Positions 17,743-27,134 of a DNA stretch of 64,000 nucleotides are shown here, piece by piece. Source of the stretch: an alpha proteobacterium HIMB114 (GTDB lineage Bacteria; Pseudomonadota; Alphaproteobacteria; Pelagibacterales; Pelagibacteraceae); NCBI GenBank assembly GCA_000163555.2, contig ADAC02000001.1, positions 62,001-126,000 on the forward strand, given 5' to 3'. Each line of letters begins with the position of its first letter. The stretch's first letter is position 1. Under the pieces are notes generated by a model. That model saw only the letters and a list, made by a program, of their open reading frames with translations. It did no database searches and was not told where the DNA came from. The position numbers and the translations under genes were made by a program.

Positions 17743-18963
17743 ATGATTAAATTTGATAATAGTTTTTTTTTTGATGAAAATTGTTTTAATTTTAAAAATA
17801 ATTCTAAGTTTCAAAAAAATTTAAAATCGTCCTCGCTAGAGGCAGAAAAACTTTTTAGAGAATTTAATGATGGAAAAAACGAGGTTTTGTCATCATTTAC
17901 GGGAAATTATCAAAAAAAAATAAGAAAATTAAAAAAAAAAATCGATTACAAAAATAAAAAAAAAGTTGTTATTGGCCTTGGTGGATCTTCATCTGGGGCT
18001 AAAGCTTTATCTTTTTTTTTGAATGATGAGACTATTTATTTTGATAATCTTGATTACAAATATATAAAAAATTTTTTTCAAAAAAATAACTTAACGAATT
18101 ATATTTTTTTTATAATTTCAAAATCAGGTGATACTTTTGAGACTTTAGCTTTATTAAATCTTTTAATATTTGAGAGCGAAAGATATGAAAAGTTTAATAT
18201 TTTCGACTCAATGATCATTATTACAGAAAACAAAGATAGTATTTTGAAAAACTTTTCTAAAAAAAAAAATATTAAATTTCTCAGTCATAATCCAAATATT
18301 GGTGGTCGATTTTCAATTCTTTCTGAAACTGGAATGCTTCCTTTTCTAGAAAAAAATATCAATGTAGAAGATGGATCAGAAAAATTTATTAATTTATTAA
18401 AAGATACAAAGAATGAAATAAGTCCAGCAAAAAATGTTGCAATTCTTTTAACTTGTTTAGATAAAATGAAATTAAATATTTATTGTAATTTAATTTATAA
18501 CTATCGATTAAAGCATTTCTCTTATTGGTTTCACCAATTACACGCAGAAAGTCTTGGTAAAAATGGCTTTGGAATGACGCCTACCACATCAATTTGCCCA
18601 AAGGATCATCACAGCATGATGCAGCTCTTTTTAGATGGTCCAAAAGATAAGTTTTTTAATATTTTCTCACCACCAGATGAAATTTTTTATGAGAAATTTT
18701 CTAACCAAAATTTTTATAATATTGAGTCATACTCACCATCTGATTTGTTAAATAAGCAATTTACATCAGTGATAGAAACTTTTCGTCAAAAAAAAATTCC
18801 ACATAGGGTAATAAATATATCTAATCACAATGATCCACTTAATTTAATTGAATTATTCTCTTACTTTTTACTGGAAACAATAATACTGGGAAAAGTCCTA
18901 GGTCTTAATCCTTACGGACAGCCAGCAGTTCAATTAATAAAAGAAAAAATATTTAGAAAATAG
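17743..18963 (+). CDS. pgi: Glucose-6-phosphate isomerase
   Basis: Interconverts glucose-6-phosphate and fructose-6-phosphate. At 406 residues it is a short form compared with the roughly 550 of the E. coli enzyme. Recognisable blocks are KVVIGLGGSSSGAKAL, FFIISKSGDTFETLALL, NIGGRFSILSETGMLP, QLHAESLGKNGFG and the C-terminal GLNPYGQPAVQLIKEK with its Lys. It begins one base after the DUF3035-like gene and its 3' end overlaps convergent rsmD by 11 bases. Confidence 0.92.
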   Translation: MIKFDNSFFFDENCFNFKNNSKFQKNLKSSSLEAEKLFREFNDGKNEVLSSFTGNYQKKIRKLKKKIDYKNKKKVVIGLGGSSSGAKALSFFLNDETIYFDNLDYKYIKNFFQKNNLTNYIFFIISKSGDTFETLALLNLLIFESERYEKFNIFDSMIIITENKDSILKNFSKKKNIKFLSHNPNIGGRFSILSETGMLPFLEKNINVEDGSEKFINLLKDTKNEISPAKNVAILLTCLDKMKLNIYCNLIYNYRLKHFSYWFHQLHAESLGKNGFGMTPTTSICPKDHHSMMQLFLDGPKDKFFNIFSPPDEIFYEKFSNQNFYNIESYSPSDLLNKQFTSVIETFRQKKIPHRVINISNHNDPLNLIELFSYFLLETIILGKVLGLNPYGQPAVQLIKEKIFRK

Positions 18964-19516
18964 TTTTTAAGAAAAAAATTTTAGATAATCCATAAATTCT
19001 TTCTTCATTATACTTAAAATTTTCAAAATTTATTATTTTTGTTTTTTCAACGTGTAGAATAACTGTTAAATTATTTAAATTATATAAAGAATTTATAAAA
19101 TTTAATATTTCTGAAAACCTCTTAATTTTATATGGAGGGTCTAAAAATACTATATCTGGACGATAAGTTTCAATTAGATGTTTTTTATCTATATTGAAAA
19201 AATCTTTTTTTATTATTTCATACTTATTTTTTTCAAAATTATTTGAAAGGTTTCTAAAAAGAATATTTGAAGTTTTAGAATCTATCTCAAAAAATTTCAC
19301 ATTAGATGCCCCTCTTGAAATACATTCAAGACCAAAAGATCCTGATCCAGAAAAAAAATCTAGTACTTTTATGCCTTGAAAATTGATTTGAAAATTTCTT
19401 GAGTGTTTTAAAACGTTAAATATATTTTCTTTAACGTTGTCTTTTAAAGGTCTAGTTATTTCAGGATTTGGTAATAAAATTTTTTTACCTTTTTTGTTTC
19501 CGGATATAATTCTCAT
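18953..19516 (-). CDS. rsmD: 16S rRNA m2G966 methyltransferase
   Basis: A 187-residue SAM-dependent N2-guanine methyltransferase acting on G966 of 16S rRNA. It starts MRIISGNKKGKKILLP, has motif I VLDFFSGSGSFGLECISRGA (about 49-68) and the catalytic block DIVFLDPPYK near residue 123. Its start overlaps the end of the upstream pseudouridine synthase by 32 bases, a long overlap, so a later start is possible, but the N-terminus shown matches the family. Confidence 0.93.
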   Translation of the reverse strand: MRIISGNKKGKKILLPNPEITRPLKDNVKENIFNVLKHSRNFQINFQGIKVLDFFSGSGSFGLECISRGASNVKFFEIDSKTSNILFRNLSNNFEKNKYEIIKKDFFNIDKKHLIETYRPDIVFLDPPYKIKRFSEILNFINSLYNLNNLTVILHVEKTKIINFENFKYNEERIYGLSKIFFLKTIF

Positions 19517-20222
19517 ATTTTTCTAATTCTATTTTGGAGGGTTTTTTAAGATCACCAGGTAGCATATTGTCCAACTTAAAAGGTCCATAAGAAACTCTTT
19601 TTAATTTGTTTACTTGTAAATTAAGTTCCTTAAAAATATTTCTAATTTCGTTTTTTTTCCCTTCTTTTAAATTCATTTCAATTAAGGTGTTTTTTTTAAT
19701 TTTTGATTTTATTTTAAAATCAAATGGCTTGTATTGAATTCCATTAATTTTAGTACCTCTTGATTTTATTTTTAATTTCTCAACATTAAAATCTCCAAAA
19801 ATTCTAACTTCGTATTTTCTCTCAAATTTATTTTTAGGCAACTCTAAATTTCTAGTTAAAGAACTGTCATTAGTAAGTATTATTAATCCTTCACTTTTAA
19901 AATCTAGTCTTCCAGCAAAAATAAAATTTTTATATTTAGAGTCTAATATCTCATAAATTATCTCCCTTTTATCTTGCTTATTTTTTGAGCAAATAACATT
20001 TTTTGGTTTATAAAGTTTTAAAATAGAAATCTTTTTTTTAAAAAGTACTTTCTTTCCATTAATAGTTATTTTATCTTCTTCATTTACAAATGTTGCTGGT
20101 GTTAAAATAATTTTGTTGTTTAGCTTTATTTTTTGATTAGATATTAAATTTTCTATTTCTCTACGTGATCCATAATTGTAACTTGCTAAAAGTTTAGCTA
20201 TTCTAATTTTTGCGTGATTCAT
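19485..20222 (-). CDS. RsuA/RluB/RluE-family pseudouridine synthase
   Basis: A 245-residue enzyme with an N-terminal S4 domain (IRIAKLLASYNYGSRREIE) and the catalytic block FAGRLDFKSEGLIILTND, in which the Asp of GRLD is the catalytic residue. LKLYKPKNVICS and ELNLQVNKLKRVSYGPF are family blocks. It most resembles RluB, which modifies U2605 of 23S rRNA, but RsuA-type specificity cannot be excluded. Its start codon overlaps the divergent tadA start, and rsmD follows in the same run. Confidence 0.88.
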   Translation of the reverse strand: MNHAKIRIAKLLASYNYGSRREIENLISNQKIKLNNKIILTPATFVNEEDKITINGKKVLFKKKISILKLYKPKNVICSKNKQDKREIIYEILDSKYKNFIFAGRLDFKSEGLIILTNDSSLTRNLELPKNKFERKYEVRIFGDFNVEKLKIKSRGTKINGIQYKPFDFKIKSKIKKNTLIEMNLKEGKKNEIRNIFKELNLQVNKLKRVSYGPFKLDNMLPGDLKKPSKIELEKYENYIRKQKR

Positions 20223-20690
20223 AAAATAAATATAAACAATGATTTGAATTATATATTTGATATTTTATATCAACAGTCAATTAAAGCTCAGAAAAAAAAA
20301 GAAGTCCCAATTTCTGCTTTAATTTTTGATCCAAAAAATAACAGAATTGTATCGAAATCTCATAATCAAAATATCCAAGATTATAATCCGTGCTCTCATG
20401 CCGAGATTATCTCAATAATAAAAGCTTGTAACAAGCTCAATAAAAATAGGCTTGACGGTATGGATTTATACTGTTCGTTAGAGCCATGTTTAATGTGTTC
20501 TTCTGTTATATTTCAAAGCAAAATACGTAGAGTGTATTTTGCAACAGATGACAAAAAGAATGGAGCATTAATTAATAATTATAAATTAGGTCTTAAAAAA
20601 AATTTAAATCACAGAATTGATATCTATTATGGATTTCAAGAAGAAAAGTTCTCAAAATTGTTAAAAAAATTTTTTAAAAAAAGAAGATGA
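20214..20690 (+). CDS. tadA: tRNA-specific adenosine deaminase
   Basis: Deaminates A34 to inosine in tRNA-Arg(ACG). The zinc-site motifs are CSHAEIISII (His and catalytic Glu) and LEPCLMCSSVIFQSKI (PCxxC), in a 158-residue protein. The furthest-upstream start is GTG at 20214, which lies inside the first codons of the divergent pseudouridine synthase gene; no ATG is available before the conserved domain, though the TTG about 10 codons later is an alternative. It abuts purD tail to tail. Confidence 0.9.
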   Translation: MIHKININNDLNYIFDILYQQSIKAQKKKEVPISALIFDPKNNRIVSKSHNQNIQDYNPCSHAEIISIIKACNKLNKNRLDGMDLYCSLEPCLMCSSVIFQSKIRRVYFATDDKKNGALINNYKLGLKKNLNHRIDIYYGFQEEKFSKLLKKFFKKRR

Positions 20691-21950
20691 TTATTTAATA
20701 GCTCTCCAGCAGATGTCACGTCTATAATATTTGTTTTCCCATTCAATTTTGTCAAGTAGATCCAGCGCTCTATCTCTAGCGGTTCTCAAATCTTTCATTG
20801 ATACGGTTGAATTAAGAACTCTACCGCCGTTAGAAAAAATTTTTTCACCCTTTTTTATAGTACCTGCATGAAAAATTTGTTCATATTTTTTTTCATTCTT
20901 GGGTAAATTTTTTATTTCTTTAAGTTTTTCAAATTTTTCTGGATATCCTTTGCTGGCAGCTACAATGGTAACACAAGGATTTTTGGACCATTTTAATTCA
21001 TCATTATTAAATTTTTCATCTATACAGTTTTGAATTAAATCAATTAAATCGTCTTCAAGCCTTAGCATTAGTACTTGACATTCAGGATCCCCAAATCTTA
21101 TATTGTATTCAATCAGTTTTGGTTCTCCATTATCAATCATTAAACCAGCATATAATATACCCTTGTATTTACAGCCAAGTTTTGCCATTCCTTGAATTGT
21201 AGGTTGAATAATTTTATTTATAATTTTTTCTTCTACAGGTTTGTCTATAATCAATGAGGGAGAATAGGCACCCATACCACCAGTATTTAGTCCTGTATCA
21301 TTTTCTCCAATTCTTTTATGATCTTGAGCTGTTCCAATTTGTTTAAAATTTTTTCCATCCGTAATCACAAAATAGCTTGCTTCCTCACCTTTTAAAAATT
21401 CTTCAATAATAACTCTGCTTGAAGTTGAAAATTTACCACTTAAAATACCCTTAATATCTTCTAAAGCTTTTTCTTTATTTTCACAAATAGTAACCCCCTT
21501 TCCAGCAGCCAAACCATCAGACTTAACAACAATTGGCTCTTGAAAGTTTTTCAATGTTTCTTCCGCCTCTTGAATTGATCTCACTTCACAAAATTTAGCA
21601 GAAGGAATACTAAATTTTTTACACATATCTTTCATAAAAATTTTTGAACCTTCTAGTTGAGCAGCTTTTTTATTTGGCCCAAAAACTCGAATTTTTTTAT
21701 TTTCTAGGAAATCAACAATCCCGTGTACCAAGGGGATTTCAGGCCCGACTATAACCAAGTCAATTTGATGCTCTTTAATTTTTTCATAAACCTTTTCAAA
21801 GTTTGAAATGTCAATATTTAAGTTTATGCTTATTTCTTCAGTACCTGCGTTTCCAGGCATACAGTATAGATTTTTCAGTTTTAAAGATTGTTTTAATTTA
21901 AAACATAAAGCGTGCTCTCTACCACCACTTCCAATTACGCAGACGTTCAT
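20691..21950 (-). CDS. purD: Phosphoribosylamine--glycine ligase
   Basis: Joins glycine to phosphoribosylamine in purine synthesis (GAR synthetase). The 419-residue ATP-grasp protein starts MNVCVIGSGGREHALC and shows IVGPEIPLVHGIVD, FGPNKKAAQLEGSK, VVKSDGLAAGKGV, the family block NTGGMGAYSP, and IEYNIRFGDPECQ. It is divergent from xseA with 22 bases between start codons. Confidence 0.97.
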   Translation of the reverse strand: MNVCVIGSGGREHALCFKLKQSLKLKNLYCMPGNAGTEEISINLNIDISNFEKVYEKIKEHQIDLVIVGPEIPLVHGIVDFLENKKIRVFGPNKKAAQLEGSKIFMKDMCKKFSIPSAKFCEVRSIQEAEETLKNFQEPIVVKSDGLAAGKGVTICENKEKALEDIKGILSGKFSTSSRVIIEEFLKGEEASYFVITDGKNFKQIGTAQDHKRIGENDTGLNTGGMGAYSPSLIIDKPVEEKIINKIIQPTIQGMAKLGCKYKGILYAGLMIDNGEPKLIEYNIRFGDPECQVLMLRLEDDLIDLIQNCIDEKFNNDELKWSKNPCVTIVAASKGYPEKFEKLKEIKNLPKNEKKYEQIFHAGTIKKGEKIFSNGGRVLNSTVSMKDLRTARDRALDLLDKIEWENKYYRRDICWRAIK

Positions 21951-21972
21951 ATATAGCTTTTATTATAAGATA

Positions 21973-23175
21973 ATGAATAATATTCCAGAATTTTCTGTCA
22001 CTGAGTTTTCAAATCTAGCAAAAAATATTCTTGAAGAAAATTTTAGTCTCATCAGAGTAAGAGGTGAAATTTCAAGTGTGAAAAATTTTAAAGGACATTT
22101 GTATTTTACAATTAAAGATGAAAATTTTGTACTAAATTCAGTTTGCTGGGCATCTAAAGTTCCATACCTACAAATACAGCCTGAAGATGGAATTGAAGTC
22201 ATTGCAGAGGGTAAAATTAGTACCTATGCAAAAAGTAGTATTTCAATTTATCAGCTACAAGTAAATCAGATTGAAATTAAAGGTGAAGGAGCACTTTTAA
22301 AATTAATAGAACAAAGAAAAAAAAAATTAGAAGAAGAAGGTTTATTTGATGATCAAAATAAAAAATCAATTCCAGTATTTCCAAAAAATATAGGCGTAAT
22401 CACATCCCCGACGGGAGCGGTTATTATGGATATTATTGATAGGATTGAAGCAAGATTTCCTACAAATATAAAGTTGTATCCAGTCAGTGTTCAAGGAACA
22501 AATGCGGTGAACGAAGTGATTGCGGGATTAAAGTTTTTTGAAAATAATAAAGTTGATACTTTAATAATTGCAAGAGGTGGAGGAGGTATTGAGGATCTTA
22601 TGCCTTTTAACGATGAAAATTTAGTTCGTGAAGTGTATAAATTAAAAACCCCAATAATTTCAGCAATTGGCCATGAGACTGATTTCACATTATTAGATTT
22701 TGTTGCTGACTTAAGAGCAGCTACACCTACAGCTGCTGCTGAATATGCTGTTCCAGAACTAAAAAATATTTTAGAAAAAAAAAGTTTTTTAGAAAAGAGT
22801 TTAACTCAAACTATTTCAAACTTTATTAATAACAATCTCAGAATTTTAAAAAACATGAACTCAATTTTTAATTCTAAAGTGCTTAGAAAAATTATTCATG
22901 ATAATAAAAAAAATCTTTCCCTTGTGATGAAAAGTATAAATTTTAATTCTAAGTCACTTATTAAGATGAAGTATATTGAGCTCAGACGACTAGGTTCATT
23001 AGTTTCAACGTTAAATATTGATGATATATTAAAAAGAGGTTTTGTGCTTATAAGAGATAAAAATATGAGAATAATAAAAAATTCAAAAATATTGAAAAAA
23101 AATAAAAATATTAATATTAAATTTTTTGATGATGATCTTTTTGCTGAAATTAAAATAAAAAATGAAAGAAGCTAA
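21973..23175 (+). CDS. xseA: Exodeoxyribonuclease VII large subunit
   Basis: The catalytic large subunit of exonuclease VII, which degrades single-stranded DNA to oligonucleotides. The open frame extends into purD antisense, but the ATG at 21973 gives 400 residues starting MNNIPEFSVTEFSNL, the usual N-terminus. The OB fold contains SSVKNFKGHLYFTIKD, and the catalytic domain has IGVITSPTGAVIMDII, LIIARGGGGIEDLMPFND and AIGHETDFTLLDFVAD. It overlaps the DUF2093 gene by 14 bases. The small subunit XseB is not in the window. Confidence 0.95.
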   Translation: MNNIPEFSVTEFSNLAKNILEENFSLIRVRGEISSVKNFKGHLYFTIKDENFVLNSVCWASKVPYLQIQPEDGIEVIAEGKISTYAKSSISIYQLQVNQIEIKGEGALLKLIEQRKKKLEEEGLFDDQNKKSIPVFPKNIGVITSPTGAVIMDIIDRIEARFPTNIKLYPVSVQGTNAVNEVIAGLKFFENNKVDTLIIARGGGGIEDLMPFNDENLVREVYKLKTPIISAIGHETDFTLLDFVADLRAATPTAAAEYAVPELKNILEKKSFLEKSLTQTISNFINNNLRILKNMNSIFNSKVLRKIIHDNKKNLSLVMKSINFNSKSLIKMKYIELRRLGSLVSTLNIDDILKRGFVLIRDKNMRIIKNSKILKKNKNINIKFFDDDLFAEIKIKNERS

Positions 23176-23344
23176 AATAAAATATTTTCATGGATCTTTT
23201 GAAGTGGAGTCCGAAGGCGATTTTGTTATTTGTGCTGTATCCGGAAAAAAAATTTTGCTTAAAGATTTAAAATATTGGAATGTTGATCTTCAAGAACCTT
23301 ATTTTTCACCAATAGAAGTATCGCAGAAATACCAAAATGATTAG
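23162..23344 (+). CDS. DUF2093 family protein
   Basis: A 60-residue protein (starting MKEAKIKYFHGSFEVES) with the block GDFVICAVSGKKILLKDLKYW, which fits the alphaproteobacterial DUF2093 family as I recall it. Members are commonly found near lpxK and other lipid A genes, and that cluster lies under 1 kb away on the other strand. It overlaps both neighbours (xseA by 14 bases, the M23 gene by 8), so all three are probably co-translated. Function unknown. Confidence 0.8.
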   Translation: MKEAKIKYFHGSFEVESEGDFVICAVSGKKILLKDLKYWNVDLQEPYFSPIEVSQKYQND

Positions 23345-24128
23345 ATTTCTTTTTGTTTTAATTTTTATTACAAATCAAGTTTCTGCTTTAGAATTAAAAG
23401 GTAACTTTGAACAAGGTAGTCTAATCATTGGGAAAACAAATCCGTCAAACGAGATATATGTAGATCAAAAAAAACTGAAAGTAAGTAAAGAAGGATACTT
23501 TATTTTTGGGATTTCAAGAGACCGAAAAAAAAATATAATTATTTCTATAAATAAAGATAATAAAGCTAGAGAGGTTATAAAAGTAGTCAAAAGTAGAAAA
23601 TTTAAAGTGCAAAAAATTGATGGTTTGTCCAAAAGAAAAGTTTCACCCAATGATGAAGATATGAAAAGAATTCGCAAGGAGGGAAAATTAATTGCAAAAG
23701 CAAAAAACGTAAACTCTGATCTGAGTTTTTTTTTTAAAGATTTCATAAGACCGGTTGATGGTATAACAACAGGAGTTTTTGGCAGTCAGAGAATTTTAAA
23801 TGGCAAACCTAGAAGACCGCATTATGGTATCGATATTGCAGCCCCAAAGGGTACAAAAATAAAAAATTCAAATTCTGGAAATGTCCTTTTAGCAGCAAAT
23901 AATCTATTTTTTACAGGAGGAACAATTATCATTGAACACGGACATGGATTAATTTCGATTTATTCTCACCTTGAAAAGATTTTTGTAAAGAAAGGGGATT
24001 TTGTAAAGAAAGGAGAGTTGATTGCAACTGTAGGCTCAACTGGAAGATCTACAGGTCCACATCTAGATTTTAGATTATATTGTAGAAATATTCCTGTTGA
24101 CCCAGATCTTGTTATTAAGAAAAATTAA
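23337..24128 (+). CDS. M23-family (LytM) peptidase, secreted
   Basis: A 263-residue protein with a signal peptide (MIRFLFVLIFITNQVSALE, cleavage probably after the Ala). The C-terminal LytM domain carries the metal-site residues in PHYGIDIAAPKG (HxxxD) and GPHLDFRLY (HxH replaced by HLD with an upstream His in IYSHLE). Active members cut peptidoglycan cross-links; others regulate amidases. It lacks the long coiled coil of EnvC. Its 3' end overlaps the convergent acyltransferase gene by 4 bases. Confidence 0.88.
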   Translation: MIRFLFVLIFITNQVSALELKGNFEQGSLIIGKTNPSNEIYVDQKKLKVSKEGYFIFGISRDRKKNIIISINKDNKAREVIKVVKSRKFKVQKIDGLSKRKVSPNDEDMKRIRKEGKLIAKAKNVNSDLSFFFKDFIRPVDGITTGVFGSQRILNGKPRRPHYGIDIAAPKGTKIKNSNSGNVLLAANNLFFTGGTIIIEHGHGLISIYSHLEKIFVKKGDFVKKGELIATVGSTGRSTGPHLDFRLYCRNIPVDPDLVIKKN

Positions 24129-25000
24129 ATCCTCCACCTATCATGTGTCCAAATCCATTGCTTAGGATTATTTAAGATCATTTTTTCCAATTCTCTGTTA
24201 ATTTTTTCTGTAATACTAAATTGATCATCTTCGGAGTTAATTTTTATATTTTCTTTTATTTGAATAACAAAATTTGCATTTGATACTCGTTTAATTTCTA
24301 TTGGAACAAGCGAATATCCATGCTTAAGGGCCAATTGTGCTGGAATATTTATTGTTAGCGCTTTTTTTTTAAATAAATCAACTTTTATTCCTTCATTTAC
24401 TTTTTGATCAACCATTAAGGCAATATGTTTTTTATTTTTGATTCTATTTAAAAGTTGTCTAGTACCATCTTTACTTTTACCTGGGATAGATTTTGGAATT
24501 TGATCTTTGCATAAATATTTAGTTCTTAAATATTTCATAACAGGATTTAGAAAAACATTATTTAAAGGTCGGTATAGAGCACAAATATCAAAGTTATTTC
24601 TTTCTATTGTCATGGCCAATAATTCAAAATTAGCGAAGTGACCAGAGAAAAAAAGCAAAGGTTTATTTAATTTTTTTAATTCATCAAATTTTGATAAATT
24701 TTCTACTTTGATATTTAAATATTTATTTTTTCTAAAAAAATCAAGAAACATATACTCGGCAAAAGTTCTTCCATAATTACACCACATATTTTTAATAATT
24801 TTTTTATTTTCATTTTGATCATTATTTGGAAAGACCAAATTTATATTCTTATAAATTTTATTATTATTTCTAATTAAAGGGCCAATTTTTTGAAATATTA
24901 AACAACTGAGATTAGAGGATAATTTCAATCTCAATATTTTAAATATAAAGAAGAAAAATACTACAAATAGAAATTCAACAAAATATTTAATTAATTTCAT
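24125..25000 (-). CDS. Lipid A biosynthesis acyltransferase (LpxL/HtrB family)
   Basis: Adds a secondary acyl chain to the Kdo-lipid A precursor at the inner membrane. The 291-residue protein has one N-terminal hydrophobic helix and the family blocks FFSGHFANFELLAM (catalytic HxxxxE/D-type motif, near residue 124) and HIALMVDQKVNEG, then a C-terminal NPKQWIWTHDRW. It is the last gene of the lipid A cluster and overlaps lpxK by 14 bases. Whether it is an LpxL- or LpxM-type enzyme cannot be said. Confidence 0.9.
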   Translation of the reverse strand: MKLIKYFVEFLFVVFFFFIFKILRLKLSSNLSCLIFQKIGPLIRNNNKIYKNINLVFPNNDQNENKKIIKNMWCNYGRTFAEYMFLDFFRKNKYLNIKVENLSKFDELKKLNKPLLFFSGHFANFELLAMTIERNNFDICALYRPLNNVFLNPVMKYLRTKYLCKDQIPKSIPGKSKDGTRQLLNRIKNKKHIALMVDQKVNEGIKVDLFKKKALTINIPAQLALKHGYSLVPIEIKRVSNANFVIQIKENIKINSEDDQFSITEKINRELEKMILNNPKQWIWTHDRWRI

Positions 25001-25907
25001 TTAAAAAATCGTTATAACTATCAATAATCAATTTAATTGATGTACTGTAAATTATTTTTTTATATTTTTCAGGAATATTATTATAGTTTTTATCTGTTGT
25101 AATTAATTTTAAATTTTTATTTTTTGCTATATCAAAAAGTTTTAATATTTCTTTTTCTGTAAATTTGTGATGATCTTTAAATTCTACAGTATCTAAAATT
25201 TCGATATTATTTTTTTTTAAAATTTCAAAAAAACTATCATTATCACCAATTCCACTAAATGCTAAAAATTTTTTATTATAAAATTCTTCGATGTTTTTAA
25301 TTTCATAGTGCGAATAAAATATTTTGATATCTGGATTATATTTTTTGAGAGTATCATTTATTTTTTCATTCTTTATCCCATTTATTACTGCAATTTTATA
25401 TTGCTCTATTTCTTTTAATGGTTCTCTTAACGGACCTGAAGGTAGTACAAGTTCATTTCCAAAACCAGTTTTGGATTTAATACAAAGAATAGAAATATCT
25501 TTTTTAAATGAGTAATCTTGCATACCATCATCAATTACGACTGTCTTATAACCTTTTAATTCAGCATCTTTTAGACCATCAATCCTTTTTTTTGGGGTAA
25601 ATAAATCTTCTCCAATGTTTAAAAGTTTAATTTCATCATAATGCTTTTCTCTTAACTTTTTTAAAATACAGCATCTCTCTTTTTTTTTCAGTTCATCATA
25701 TATTTTTTTTACCAAAGGAGTTTTCCCTGTACCACCGAGGTACAGGTTTCCAACACAAATTATTTTTATTTTTAATTTAGAATTAAAAATAGAAGTAAAT
25801 TTGTTGAATTTAATTAATAAAAAATAAATCAAGGAAAAAGGTAATAACAATAAAGTAAAAGGGTGAATTTTACTTTTCCAAAAAAAGGGTATTTTAATTC
25901 CAAACAT
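24987..25907 (-). CDS. lpxK: Tetraacyldisaccharide 4'-kinase
   Basis: Phosphorylates the lipid A disaccharide at the 4' position using ATP, on the cytoplasmic face of the inner membrane. The 306-residue protein has an N-terminal membrane segment, the Walker A block CVGNLYLGGTGKTPLVK (about 53-69), the block VIDDGMQDYSFKKD, and VLPSGPLREPLKE. It ends overlapping the acyltransferase start and begins right after waaA. Confidence 0.95.
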   Translation of the reverse strand: MFGIKIPFFWKSKIHPFTLLLLPFSLIYFLLIKFNKFTSIFNSKLKIKIICVGNLYLGGTGKTPLVKKIYDELKKKERCCILKKLREKHYDEIKLLNIGEDLFTPKKRIDGLKDAELKGYKTVVIDDGMQDYSFKKDISILCIKSKTGFGNELVLPSGPLREPLKEIEQYKIAVINGIKNEKINDTLKKYNPDIKIFYSHYEIKNIEEFYNKKFLAFSGIGDNDSFFEILKKNNIEILDTVEFKDHHKFTEKEILKLFDIAKNKNLKLITTDKNYNNIPEKYKKIIYSTSIKLIIDSYNDFLNEIN

Positions 25908-27134
25908 TTAATGAATATAATTGTCTAGAAATTCTATTGTTTTTTTATAAATTTTTTCACTAGATTCTATATAATCTGAGCCAGCATTATCTAAAATAGT
26001 TTTATTATTTAAATATATCAATAATTCTTCCTCAAGTTCAGATTGATCATTTACAATTTTTGCGATTTTTTTATTAACTAGTTCTTCATATATTTCAGTA
26101 AAGTTAAAGATATTTCCCCCACTCAGTATTTTGCAACCAAACATTGCAGGCTCTATCGGATTTTGACCTCCGTGGTTAATAAAAGATCCACCCATAAAAA
26201 CAATTTTTACTTTATTGAAAATATCATCTGCAATACCAAATTTATCAACCACGACTATTCCACTAAAGTTGTCTATTTTATTTTTTGTTGAAATTTTTTG
26301 ACAAGCTATATTTTGCTTCTGAATTTTATTAACTATATTTTCAATCTCATTTAAATGTCTAGGAATTAAAAAAGTTAAAAAGTTTTTTTCAGTAGAGCTT
26401 ATATTTTTATGAATTTTAATAATATGATCAATTTCACTATTATGAATACTCATAGCTGCCCACATTTTGAAACTATTATTTATTTGTATTATGTTTGGGG
26501 GATCAGTCTCAATATTTGTATATTTAATATTGCCAATAAATTTATATTTTTCAAAATTAAAAAATTTTAACATTTCAACCACCTCTAAACTCTGTGGCAA
26601 AATAAAATCGAATTTACTAAGAATTTTTTTAAAGTTAGGTTTTAAAAATTTCCATTTTTTAAAAGAGTTTTTTGAAATTCTTGCATTAAGTAAAATAATT
26701 TTACATTTTTTTGATGTCTTAAATATCATGTTTGGCCAAATTTCAGACTCTACAAATACTGAAAATTTTGGATTCCAAAATTTTAAGAAACGATCAATAA
26801 TGATAGGGCTATCAATAGGAGCGTACTGATGGAAGGTATTTTCATTTTTTAGATATTGCTCAAAATAATTTGCAGAGCTAGTAGTAACACTAGTTATTAA
26901 TAAATTAATTTTTTTATTTTTTTGATAGTGTTTAATTATTTTGTGAATTGACTTTATTTCACCTAAACTGGCAACATGAAACCATATTACATTTGATTTA
27001 AAACTAATACTTGCGTGTCCTAGTTTCTCTTTATATCTTTTGGGATCCTCTTTTTTTTTTAAAGTTCTAATTACTAAAAATATTTTTAAAAATGGACTTA
27101 GTAAGTAAAAAAAAAAGTTGTAGAGGTATAACAT
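25908..27134 (-). CDS. waaA: 3-deoxy-D-manno-octulosonic acid (Kdo) transferase
   Basis: A GT-B glycosyltransferase that adds Kdo to lipid IVA from CMP-Kdo. The 408 residues show the N-terminal anchor, IWFHVASLGEIKSI (base Glu), VESEIWPNMI (membrane-contacting WPN) and the donor-site block GGSFINHGGQNPIEPAMFG. The gene sits between msbA (one-base overlap) and lpxK. The number of Kdo residues added cannot be read from sequence. Confidence 0.95.
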   Translation of the reverse strand: MLYLYNFFFYLLSPFLKIFLVIRTLKKKEDPKRYKEKLGHASISFKSNVIWFHVASLGEIKSIHKIIKHYQKNKKINLLITSVTTSSANYFEQYLKNENTFHQYAPIDSPIIIDRFLKFWNPKFSVFVESEIWPNMIFKTSKKCKIILLNARISKNSFKKWKFLKPNFKKILSKFDFILPQSLEVVEMLKFFNFEKYKFIGNIKYTNIETDPPNIIQINNSFKMWAAMSIHNSEIDHIIKIHKNISSTEKNFLTFLIPRHLNEIENIVNKIQKQNIACQKISTKNKIDNFSGIVVVDKFGIADDIFNKVKIVFMGGSFINHGGQNPIEPAMFGCKILSGGNIFNFTEIYEELVNKKIAKIVNDQSELEEELLIYLNNKTILDNAGSDYIESSEKIYKKTIEFLDNYIH

